A stretch of DNA of 64,000 nucleotides, taken from Alistipes sp. Lineage in GTDB: Bacteria; Bacteroidota; Bacteroidia; Bacteroidales; Rikenellaceae. Shown here one piece after another: positions 19,616 to 26,924 of the stretch. Position numbers and translations under genes: made by a program. A model generated the notes under the pieces. The model saw only the letters and a list, made by a program, of their open reading frames with translations, was not told the origin of the DNA and searched no databases. Position 1 is the first letter of the stretch. Every line of letters starts with the position of its first letter. Location of the stretch: positions 1-64,000 of the forward strand of contig JAGBEH010000001.1 in the NCBI GenBank assembly GCA_017937125.1. The letters run 5' to 3'.

Positions 19616-20353
19616 ATGATTATGAAACTATGGCGTATGCTGTTGCCGATTGCGGCGGTTGCCGTGTCGTGCATATCTTTCGTCGGCTATGCGGCCGATT
19701 GCGTGGAATACGACATACCCGTCGGGGATGTCGGACAGACGGACGATGCCGTCGGACCTGTCCCGTTCAACGGGCTTGTCGTCGATGCCGACGGTAACGG
19801 GATAAAGGTGCGCGTGGAGGTATGCGGCCGCAGAAAAGTCACGGTGGCCGACAAAATGGGACGTTTCGGTCTGACGGACATTAAGGATACCGACACGTTG
19901 ATACTTTCCTATAAAGGCAACAGACTTACGGTGCCTGTCGGCGGACGGAAAAGTCTGAAAGTCCTGTGGATGGACGGGTTGAACTATACCGCTTCGCAGT
20001 CCGACGAACTCGTCGATCTCGGATTTGCCTATGTCAAGCGTCGTGAGCATACCGACAGTGCTTCCGGAATATCGGGGGATGAATTGCGCAAGTTAGGAAC
20101 TTCGAGCCTGCGCGATGCGTTGCTGTCGCGTGTGCCGGGGCTTATGATGATCGACGGTGAGATTTGCATACGCGGCATAAATTCCGTCGAGTTGAAAAAG
20201 TCCGCATTGGTGCTTTGCGACGGCCACGAAACCAACATCAATTCGATAGATATAAATCAGGTCGAATCCGTCGAGGTGCTTAAAGGCTCGAATATGTACG
20301 GGTTTCGCGGCGCGAACGGAGTGATTCTCGTTAAACTGAAATCGCGAAACTGA
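19616..20353 (+). CDS. TonB receptor plug-domain protein without a barrel
   Basis: A 245-residue secreted protein (signal MKLWRMLLPIAAVAVSCIS if started at 19622). Residues ~50-115 resemble the carboxypeptidase-regulatory-like domain that precedes SusC receptors (FNGLVVDADGNGIKVRVEV). Residues ~150-245 are a TonB plug domain (LRDALLSRVPGLMMIDG, IRGINSVE, VEVLKGSNMYGFRGANGVI). It stops where a SusC protein would enter its ~700-residue barrel, and no barrel sequence follows before 20500. It is either a genuine stand-alone plug protein, a class known in Bacteroidota, or an old remnant. The GH97 gene upstream is 64 bases away. Confidence 0.8.
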   Translation: MIMKLWRMLLPIAAVAVSCISFVGYAADCVEYDIPVGDVGQTDDAVGPVPFNGLVVDADGNGIKVRVEVCGRRKVTVADKMGRFGLTDIKDTDTLILSYKGNRLTVPVGGRKSLKVLWMDGLNYTASQSDELVDLGFAYVKRREHTDSASGISGDELRKLGTSSLRDALLSRVPGLMMIDGEICIRGINSVELKKSALVLCDGHETNINSIDINQVESVEVLKGSNMYGFRGANGVILVKLKSRN

Positions 20354-20360
20354 TTCTTCG

Positions 20361-20377
20361 GCCGTATTTCATACGGC
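20361..20377. repeat. Inverted repeat GCCGTAT-TTC-ATACGGC
   Basis: Perfect 7-bp arms with a 3-base loop between convergent genes. No T-run follows on either strand. The same heptamer GCCGTAT recurs in tandem at 20464-20484. Confidence 0.5.
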
Positions 20378-20463
20378 AAGAATGCCGCGTACCGTGTACG
20401 GGCGGATTGCCGTTGCTGTCCTACCATACGTACGTAGTATCGCATCGGCATCGGGAGCGGTGT

Positions 20464-20484
20464 GCCGTATGCCGTATGCCGTAT
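20464..20484. repeat. Three tandem copies of GCCGTAT
   Basis: The heptamer GCCGTAT occurs three times without spacing, in the intergenic region between the plug-only gene and the HAD gene. Its function is unknown; it may be a slippage product. Confidence 0.6.
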
Positions 20485-20500
20485 GCTCTGTGGCGCCCCG

Positions 20501-21382
20501 TTATGCTTCCACCGCCTTTTCGCTGTGTGCCCGAACCAGCAATTCGCCCAAAACGCCTATGTTCTCGACGATGAGGTCGGGTTGGCGCGGCGCCGCATCG
20601 GCCACTTCGAGCGTAGTCTCGCCCGAGAGGACGAGTACACCGAACGCATCGGCATTATGCGCCATCTCGATATCCGTATAGATGCGGTCTCCGACCATAG
20701 CTATCTGGTCCGATTGCAGCCCGTAGCGGTTCACTATGCCCGCAAGCATATTGGGGTCGGGCTTGCCGAGCGTGATATCGGGTTTGCGCCCCGTCGCGTG
20801 CTCCAAGCAGGCGCATATCGATCCGCAGTCCACCAGTACGACGGGCAGGTCCGTCGGACATACGCGGTCGGGATTCGTGGCGATGTAAGGTATACCCTGC
20901 GAAATCCACCAGGCCGCGCGGCATAAGCGTTTGTATTCGAGCGTCATATCGAATGCCGCCACTATGACGTCGGGAACGTCGGCCGCATCGTCGGCCGTCG
21001 AGATGAAGCCCGCCTTCTCGAACTCCGAAATCATACTCGGCGTGCCGAGCAGAAAGAGACGCTTCGCGGTGGGGTAATGCGTCTTTATGTAGTCTATCGT
21101 AGCGAGAGCCGTCGTGTACATCTCCTCCTCGGTTGCTTCGATGCCCATATGCGCGAGTTTGCCGAGATAGTCGTCGATGCATTTCGAAGGGTTGTTCGTG
21201 AGGAACGAATAGCTTATTCCCTGCTCGGCGAGCCCTGCGAGAAACGGTTTGGTGAACGGGAACAAGGACATTCCCATATATATCGTGCCGTCCATATCGA
21301 GCGCTACGTGGCGCAATTTCCGCAGACGGCTCATAAGTTCCTCATACGGATATATCGAACGGTATTTGTCGAATTCTGCCAT
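20501..21382 (-). CDS. HAD-IIA family phosphatase (NagD/glycerol-phosphate phosphatase-like)
   Basis: A cytoplasmic 293-residue HAD hydrolase with all four motifs: nucleophile ALDMDGTIY, motif II LTNNPS, the lysine in ITLGKPDP, and metal-binding MVGDRIYTDIEM. The large cap between motifs II and III is the IIA type, a class that includes NagD, 4-nitrophenyl phosphatases and glycerol-3-phosphate/phosphoglycolate phosphatases. It starts one base after the stop of the metallophosphoesterase gene, so the two are co-transcribed. The neighbouring glycerophosphodiester genes make a glycerol-phosphate substrate plausible but not shown. Confidence 0.85.
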   Translation of the reverse strand: MAEFDKYRSIYPYEELMSRLRKLRHVALDMDGTIYMGMSLFPFTKPFLAGLAEQGISYSFLTNNPSKCIDDYLGKLAHMGIEATEEEMYTTALATIDYIKTHYPTAKRLFLLGTPSMISEFEKAGFISTADDAADVPDVIVAAFDMTLEYKRLCRAAWWISQGIPYIATNPDRVCPTDLPVVLVDCGSICACLEHATGRKPDITLGKPDPNMLAGIVNRYGLQSDQIAMVGDRIYTDIEMAHNADAFGVLVLSGETTLEVADAAPRQPDLIVENIGVLGELLVRAHSEKAVEA

Positions 21383-21383
21383 A

Positions 21384-22559
21384 TTATTTTCCTGTTTTGT
21401 ATGTGTGGAGCGTCTTTCCTTCGACGTCCGTAATTCTGATGTCGATGCCGTCGGCCGTCACCGTCGCATCGAGCCTGCATCTGTTCGGGTTGCAGAGCAC
21501 GGGGAATGTCCGTCCCTCGGTGCCTGCGGGTTGCAGACGATAGCGGTGTATGTGCCCCGAGAGCATAAGGTCTATTCCCGCCCCGTTGAGCAGGGGAACG
21601 AATTTCTGCGAGATCTCTACACTGCCGTGCCAGCCCTTGAGCGAGGGCGGAACGTGGCATATGGCTATTTTTATAGGTGCCGTACGGCAGTCGTCGCTCT
21701 CGACGGTGCGTTTCAGCCACTCGGCCTCTTCTGTGCGGTAGGCGTCGTATTGCGCCAATCCCGAGTATTCGATGTCGTCGTCGGGCTTATCCTCGCCGCC
21801 GTCCAGAACAATGAAGAATACGGGGCCTTGACGGAACGAATAGTAAGGCACTCCTTCGGGTGCGGGGAAGTATTCGGGAAACTCGGCGGCGCAATTGCCT
21901 CTGAGTTCGTGGTTGCCGCGGGCTACGTATAACGGCGTGTCGGTCGCGAACAGCTCCGATGCCGATGACATATAGTGGCGGAAAATATGTTGTCGGTCGG
22001 GTATGCTCGAGGTCATATCGCCGTTGAAGCAGACGAAATCGTATCCGGCCGTGCGGGCATCCTTGAACAGCGCGCGCAGTTCCGTGTCGTGTTCGTGCAT
22101 ATCGTTGGCCATAGCGAAACGTACGGTGTCTTTGTTGCGGTCGAGCGTCGTCACACTATATGGACGGTGCCTGAATACATCGCTGCCGCGCGGGGACGTG
22201 TAGCGCAGCCGGTTCTTTTTCTCGACACCGGCGACCCCTTGGTACAGAATGCGGTAACGGTATGTCGTCGCAGGCTCCAGACCCGTTACGCGCACCGCGT
22301 GCAGTTTGCCTACGTTGCGTATCCCGAGATGCGTCTGGTAATATTTGGGGCGCGAACAGGAATAGAAATGCGTCCCGTCGTCGGGAGCTATCTCCACCCA
22401 CGCCACGGCATCGGCGTCCGTGGCCCAGACTACGGTGAATTCCGTTTCGCCTACGGCTTGCAGGTAGGGACCTCCGGCCATCCCGATTTTCGGTTCGTCG
22501 GCTGCCGATACCGCGAAGACGGTCAGCAGGGCAGCGGCTAATGATAACAGTCTCTTCAT
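21384..22559 (-). CDS. Secreted metallophosphoesterase with N-terminal beta-sandwich
   Basis: A 391-residue protein with a signal peptide (MKRLLSLAAALLTVFAVSAAD). Residues ~25-130 resemble the fibronectin-III-like domain of purple acid phosphatases (GGPYLQAVGETEFTVVWATD). The calcineurin-like core follows with FNGDMTS, ARGNHELRG, ICHVPPSLKGW and LSGHIHRY as metal-binding motifs; the first motif reads NDMHEHD in place of the usual DxH. It is probably periplasmic and acts on phosphomonoesters or diesters. It is the first gene of a leftward pair with the HAD phosphatase and is divergent from the glycerophosphodiesterase gene. Confidence 0.85.
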   Translation of the reverse strand: MKRLLSLAAALLTVFAVSAADEPKIGMAGGPYLQAVGETEFTVVWATDADAVAWVEIAPDDGTHFYSCSRPKYYQTHLGIRNVGKLHAVRVTGLEPATTYRYRILYQGVAGVEKKNRLRYTSPRGSDVFRHRPYSVTTLDRNKDTVRFAMANDMHEHDTELRALFKDARTAGYDFVCFNGDMTSSIPDRQHIFRHYMSSASELFATDTPLYVARGNHELRGNCAAEFPEYFPAPEGVPYYSFRQGPVFFIVLDGGEDKPDDDIEYSGLAQYDAYRTEEAEWLKRTVESDDCRTAPIKIAICHVPPSLKGWHGSVEISQKFVPLLNGAGIDLMLSGHIHRYRLQPAGTEGRTFPVLCNPNRCRLDATVTADGIDIRITDVEGKTLHTYKTGK

Positions 22560-22568
22560 CGAAATAGA

Positions 22569-22585
22569 TTTTACAAAATGTAAAA
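22569..22585. promoter_or_regulatory. Palindrome TTTTACA-AAA-TGTAAAA between divergent phosphatase operons
   Basis: Perfect 7-bp arms with a 3-base centre, 10 bases before the metallophosphoesterase ATG on the - strand. The symmetry suits a dimeric repressor and the position would block the leftward transcript. No regulator gene is adjacent, so this is inference. Confidence 0.35.
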
Positions 22586-22621
22586 ATAATCAGAAATTTC
22601 CGTTATTCCAAATTTTATTAT

Positions 22622-22635
22622 GCGAATGGATTCGC
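22622..22635. promoter_or_regulatory. Palindrome GCGAA-TGGA-TTCGC upstream of the GDPD promoter
   Basis: Perfect 5-bp arms ending 4 bases before the -33 element of the rightward promoter at 22640-22671. Possible operator or activator site. Confidence 0.3.
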
Positions 22636-22639
22636 AACA

Positions 22640-22671
22640 GTTGCTAATTCGAAACAAATATGTTAAATTTG
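22640..22671 (+). promoter_or_regulatory. Promoter for the glycerophosphodiester operon
   Basis: GTTG (22640-22643), 20 bases, then TAAATTTG (22664-22671), an exact TAnnTTTG box. Transcription would start near 22678, downstream of the ATG at 22660, which excludes that codon and supports the start at 22711. Confidence 0.72.
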
Positions 22672-22710
22672 CACATAAAAGGAAACGAAAACCAAACTTT
22701 TGTATATCTT

Positions 22711-23607
22711 ATGAACTTTTTGAACTTCGTATTCGCGGTTTCGGCGTGTGCCGCAGCCGTTTCGTGCAGCGGCGGGGAGAAGCCGTTGCATACAGTCGGC
22801 TGCGACGATTATGCCGATATGGAGAGGTATTTCCGTTACGAGGAGGGTTGCGGAATGATAATCAGCGGACACCGCGGCGGAATGGCGGACGGTTATCCCG
22901 AGAACTGTATCGAGTCGTTCGAGAATACGTTGCGGCATATGCCCTCCTTCTTCGAGATAGACCCGCGTATGACCAAGGACAGCGTTATGGTGCTGATGCA
23001 CGACAGCACCCTCGAACGTACCACTACGGGCGAGGGGCGCGTGCGCGACTATACGTGGGAGGAGTTGCAGCAGTTCAACCTGATAGACCGCAAGGGCAAT
23101 ATCACGCCTTATAAAATTCCCAAGGTCGAGGATGTAATCCTCTGGAGCAAAGGCAAGACCGTTCTCAATTTCGATACCAAGGACGTTACGCGCGACGTGC
23201 TTATCCCGTTGGTGAACAGGTGCGGGGCGCGGAATGTAATCTATACGGTGCATAATCCTCAGGCGGCACTCGATTGTCTGGCGCTCGATCCGGACGCGCA
23301 TTTTTCCGTGTGGGTCAAGGATATGGAGCAGTTCCGCGCATACGAGGCGGCGGGACTGGACTGGTCGAAGGTGATGGTGGCATATGTGGTATCGAATACG
23401 ATGAAGGAGGAGTGCCGCGACTTGTACGATGCGCTGCATTCGGTCGGCGTCCGTTGTATGACTTCGGTCGCGCCGTTTCAGGACAAGATGCCCAATCGCG
23501 AACTGCGTATCGCACGTTATCGCAAGGAGGTCGGGAAGCATCCCGACATTATCGAGACCGACTATCCGCTCGATTTCATCGGACTTTACGAGGAGGAAAA
23601 ATTGTAA
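22711..23607 (+). CDS. Glycerophosphodiester phosphodiesterase, lipoprotein
   Basis: Hydrolyses glycerophosphodiesters to an alcohol and glycerol phosphate. The 298-residue protein has a lipoprotein-type signal (MNFLNFVFAVSACAAAVSC). Catalytic and metal residues of the GDPD family are clear: HRGGMADGYPEN (His, Glu), FFEIDPRM (Glu, Asp), and LMHDSTLERTTTGEG (His). It is probably periplasmic or outer-membrane-attached. It opens a three-gene operon with a glycerol-1-phosphate dehydrogenase 16 bases later and a GlpT-type transporter. Confidence 0.92.
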   Translation: MNFLNFVFAVSACAAAVSCSGGEKPLHTVGCDDYADMERYFRYEEGCGMIISGHRGGMADGYPENCIESFENTLRHMPSFFEIDPRMTKDSVMVLMHDSTLERTTTGEGRVRDYTWEELQQFNLIDRKGNITPYKIPKVEDVILWSKGKTVLNFDTKDVTRDVLIPLVNRCGARNVIYTVHNPQAALDCLALDPDAHFSVWVKDMEQFRAYEAAGLDWSKVMVAYVVSNTMKEECRDLYDALHSVGVRCMTSVAPFQDKMPNRELRIARYRKEVGKHPDIIETDYPLDFIGLYEEEKL

Positions 23608-23623
23608 ATTTATATATTAAGGT

Positions 23624-24967
23624 ATGAATAAGATCGAAAGCGCTTTGCAGCGTACGACGGATACGCGTGCATTGGAGATCGGCGTAGGCGCTATGCGCAA
23701 GGCGCCGGCGATGTTCCGTGCTCTGTTCGGCGACAGCAGGGCCGTTATTGTAGCCGACACGACCACCTACGAGGTGGCGGGGCGCGACGCGGAGGGTTAT
23801 TTCGTCGAGGCGGGTATCCCTATGGAGCGTGCGCATATCTTCGATGACCCTCATCTTTATGCCGAGTGGTCGTTCGTCGAGCAGTTGGAGAACTACCTCA
23901 AGACTGTCGATGCGGTAGCCGTTGCGGTGGGTTCGGGGGTTATCAACGACCTGACGAAATTAGTTTCGGCGCATCTCGGACGCAAATACATGGTCATCGG
24001 TACGGCTGCCTCTATGGACGGATATACCGCTTACGGGGCTTCGATAACTTTCGAAGGCAACAAACAGACATTCGACTGCCCCGCGCCGTGCGGTATGGTG
24101 CTCGACCCCGTAATCTCGGCCGCCGCACCGAAGGAGATGTCGGCATCGGGATATGCCGATCTGATAGCCAAGATCCCCGCAGGCGCCGACTGGATGATAG
24201 CCGATGCTCTGGGTGTCGAGAAACTCGACGAGTTTTCGTTCGGATTGGTGCAGAACGGCCTGCGCGATGCGTTGAGTGCTCCCGCTGCGGTGTACGACGG
24301 CGATGTGGAAATGACCGAAAAGTTGGCCGAAGGCCTTATAATGAGCGGTTTCGCTATGCAGGCATTGCAGTCGAGCCGCCCTGCGTCGGGTACGGAGCAC
24401 CAGTTCAGCCATTGCTGGGATATGGAGAACCTCTGCTATAACGGTGAGCACGTGTCGCACGGTTTCAAGGTCGGCATCGGTACGCTGGCTTCTACCGCAT
24501 CGCTCGAGTTTTTGCTCGACGAGGCCGATATAGAGCACCTTGACATCGATGCGTGCGTCGCGCGTTGGAAGACGTGGGAGCAGACCGAGCAGGATATTTA
24601 CCGCATTTTCGAGGGCAAACAGGGACATATAGCCCGCGCGCTCGTCGAAACGAAGGGTAAATACGTCGATAGCGACGGTTTGCGCCGTCAGCTCGAAACC
24701 CTAAAGTCCGTTTGGCCGCAACTCAAGGAGCGTATTCGCGCCCAGATAATTCCGTTCGACGAGGTGTATGCCTCGCTGAAGGCTGTCGGCGCGCCCTACG
24801 AACCCGAAATGATAGGCGTTACGCGCGAACGTTTCCGCCGTACGTTCGGATATATTCCGTATATGAGGAGCAGGTTTACGAATATCGACATCCTCTTCCG
24901 TTGCGGATTGATGGAGCGCATAGATGAAAAGCTCTTCGGCAAGGGCGGAATTTGGGAGGTAAAGTAA
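23624..24967 (+). CDS. Glycerol-1-phosphate dehydrogenase (AraM/EgsA family)
   Basis: NAD(P)-dependent interconversion of sn-glycerol-1-phosphate and dihydroxyacetone phosphate. The 447-residue protein has the nucleotide-binding VAVGSGVINDLTKLVS, GTAASMDGYTAYGASIT, LDPVISAAAPKEM and the metal-ligand segment GTEHQFSHCWDM of the iron-containing-alcohol-dehydrogenase/G1PDH fold. It is about 50 residues longer than Bacillus AraM. In an operon with a glycerophosphodiesterase and a phosphate-ester transporter, a catabolic role is suggested, whereas archaeal homologues make lipid backbones. The stereochemistry actually used cannot be told from sequence. Confidence 0.88.
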   Translation: MNKIESALQRTTDTRALEIGVGAMRKAPAMFRALFGDSRAVIVADTTTYEVAGRDAEGYFVEAGIPMERAHIFDDPHLYAEWSFVEQLENYLKTVDAVAVAVGSGVINDLTKLVSAHLGRKYMVIGTAASMDGYTAYGASITFEGNKQTFDCPAPCGMVLDPVISAAAPKEMSASGYADLIAKIPAGADWMIADALGVEKLDEFSFGLVQNGLRDALSAPAAVYDGDVEMTEKLAEGLIMSGFAMQALQSSRPASGTEHQFSHCWDMENLCYNGEHVSHGFKVGIGTLASTASLEFLLDEADIEHLDIDACVARWKTWEQTEQDIYRIFEGKQGHIARALVETKGKYVDSDGLRRQLETLKSVWPQLKERIRAQIIPFDEVYASLKAVGAPYEPEMIGVTRERFRRTFGYIPYMRSRFTNIDILFRCGLMERIDEKLFGKGGIWEVK

Positions 24968-24982
24968 AAAACGTCGATTGCT

Positions 24983-26659
24983 ATGACTGAAGAACAGACA
25001 AAACGTTTCAAAAGTTGGCAGGCGCGTACCATTGTTACGACGATGATCGGTTATGCCTTGTTTTATTTCGTGCGCAAGAACTTCTCGTTCGCTATGCCCG
25101 GTTTGGCTGCCGAATACGGAATTTCGAATACGAGTTTCGGTATAATCCTCACCATTGTGGGGCTCGTTTACGGATTTTCCCGTTTCCTGAACGGCCTTCT
25201 CGCCGATCGTATGAATGCACGCTACCATATGTCGCTCGGCCTGCTGCTGTGCGTGCTGGCGAGCTTCGCTTTCGGCTTCGCACCGAAGATGTTGGGCGTA
25301 GAGATCGGTGTGGCTCCGCACTCGCTCATCATCGTATTCGGCGTGCTGTTGGTGCTGAACAACATATTTCAGGGCAGCGGATTTCCTCCGTGCGCCCGTT
25401 TGTTGTCGCATTGGATACCTCCGCAGGAGCTCGCTACTAAAATGTCGGTGTGGAATACTTCGCATTCGATAGGTGCGGGACTGCTCGCTATTCTGTGCGG
25501 TTTCATTATGGGACATATGGGTACCGATTTGAGCTCCGACGAAGCGGCTGTGGCGCAGATGACTCGCAACTATGTCGTAACCAACTTCAAGGACGACGTG
25601 AAGAAATCCGATATACATATCGCGAAGGTAACGAGCGTCCGTGTCGAAGAGGTCGATGATCGTACTGTCGCCTGCGTGGATTATGTATATAAGGATAATT
25701 ACGCGGACGGCGCGGCTGTGCAGCGCGCTTTCGTCTTCGATTACGACGATTATATGGCCGTCAAAAACATCGTAGCCGCCGATGCCGATGCGTCGGTCGA
25801 GAGCGTTGCCGAGCAGACGGACCTCGCTCCCGTGCAGGCCAAAGCATTGATGAGTATCGTCGCTCTGACGACCAATGCGGGTGCTTGGCAGTGGTGTTTC
25901 TGGCTGCCCGCCATTATTGCGCTGTTCGGCGCTTTGGGACTCTTCGTATTCTTGCGCGACACTCCGAAATCGGTCGGACTGCCCGAGTTGGAGAATACGA
26001 AAACGACGGTAGACGACGATACCGATCCAGCCGAGTACAAACGGTTCGTTCGTGAAAAGGTCTTCCGCAACAAACTTATATGGATATTGACTTTCGCCAA
26101 TTTCTTCGTATATGTCGTGCGCTTCTCGGTGCTCGACTGGGGGCCGAAGTTCCTCACCGAAGCGCGCGATATGTCGTATGCGTATGCGGGTTGGACTGTG
26201 GCTATATTCGAGATTTTCGGTATCATCGGTATGATTGTCGCAGGATGGGCTACCGATAAGTTTTTCAAAGGCCGTGCACACCGCACCTGCGTATTCTGTA
26301 TGCTCGGTACGGCGGTCTTTATGACGGCATTCTATCTGCTGCCCAATGACGTGCATCCTTTGGTGCTTATCTGCGTATTGGCTATGGCGGGCTTCTGCAT
26401 CTATGGTCCGCAGGCGCTTATAGGTATTGCGGCTGTCAATCAGGCAACCAAAAAGGCTGCGGCGACGGCCAGCGGATTGACCGGTATTTTCGGATATTTG
26501 AGCGTGTTCGTATCTGCACTCGGCGTCGGCGTGTTGGTCGATCATTTCGGTTGGAACTATGTATTTCAAGGTATGATCGCCATTGCCGTTATCGGTATGC
26601 TGGTCTTTATGCTTATGTGGTCGGCTCCTGCCGACGGTTACGACCATTCGGAGAAGTAA
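24983..26659 (+). CDS. GlpT/UhpT-type organophosphate:phosphate antiporter with ~115-residue insertion
   Basis: An inner-membrane transporter of the major facilitator superfamily, 558 residues against ~450 for GlpT. The N-terminal half has YALFYFVRKNFSFAMPGL and the FPPCARLLSHWI region typical of the organophosphate antiporters. Between the fifth helix (GAGLLAILCGFIMGHM) and the sixth (AWQWCFWLPAIIALFG), residues ~180-295 form a charged, aspartate-rich non-membrane insert. It is the last gene of the GDPD operon and is followed by a strong terminator. Glycerol phosphate is the likely cargo by context. Confidence 0.87.
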   Translation: MTEEQTKRFKSWQARTIVTTMIGYALFYFVRKNFSFAMPGLAAEYGISNTSFGIILTIVGLVYGFSRFLNGLLADRMNARYHMSLGLLLCVLASFAFGFAPKMLGVEIGVAPHSLIIVFGVLLVLNNIFQGSGFPPCARLLSHWIPPQELATKMSVWNTSHSIGAGLLAILCGFIMGHMGTDLSSDEAAVAQMTRNYVVTNFKDDVKKSDIHIAKVTSVRVEEVDDRTVACVDYVYKDNYADGAAVQRAFVFDYDDYMAVKNIVAADADASVESVAEQTDLAPVQAKALMSIVALTTNAGAWQWCFWLPAIIALFGALGLFVFLRDTPKSVGLPELENTKTTVDDDTDPAEYKRFVREKVFRNKLIWILTFANFFVYVVRFSVLDWGPKFLTEARDMSYAYAGWTVAIFEIFGIIGMIVAGWATDKFFKGRAHRTCVFCMLGTAVFMTAFYLLPNDVHPLVLICVLAMAGFCIYGPQALIGIAAVNQATKKAAATASGLTGIFGYLSVFVSALGVGVLVDHFGWNYVFQGMIAIAVIGMLVFMLMWSAPADGYDHSEK

Positions 26660-26689
26660 GACTGTCGGTCCGAGTTGTCTATGTCTTTC

Positions 26690-26723
26690 GGCATCTCCGG
26701 AAAACGGAGATGCCGTTTTTTTT
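26690..26723 (+). terminator. Intrinsic terminator after the transporter gene
   Basis: A perfect 10-bp stem GGCATCTCCG / CGGAGATGCC with a GAAAA loop, followed by G and eight T's. Ends the glycerophosphodiester operon. Confidence 0.93.
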
Positions 26724-26839
26724 CGGCTTCGCGAACTTTATGTCGATATGCTATATAATTAAATTTTTTGAAAATATATTGCAGATGCGTGTATTGATAA
26801 ATATTTGTTAAAAAATATGTACGCAGCGAGAATTTTTCC

Positions 26840-26847
26840 TAATTTTG
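26840..26847 (+). promoter_or_regulatory. Promoter -7 box upstream of the DUF4380 gene
   Basis: TAATTTTG matches TAnnTTTG exactly. A good TTTG lies at 26804-26807 but 32 bases away, too far; only a TATG-like -33 match exists at the right spacing. A start near 26854 gives a ~70-base leader. Confidence 0.45.
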
Positions 26848-26924
26848 CATACCGTACTTCGTTCGTCTCTCTATTAGAGGGTGGCTGTTTCTAACGTCGG
26901 TCGAATACGGAATAACCGAAAATA

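Noticed and set aside
22660-22710. An upstream start for the glycerophosphodiesterase at 22660
   Set aside because: That ATG overlaps the -7 box of the promoter, and starting there would bury the lipoprotein signal.
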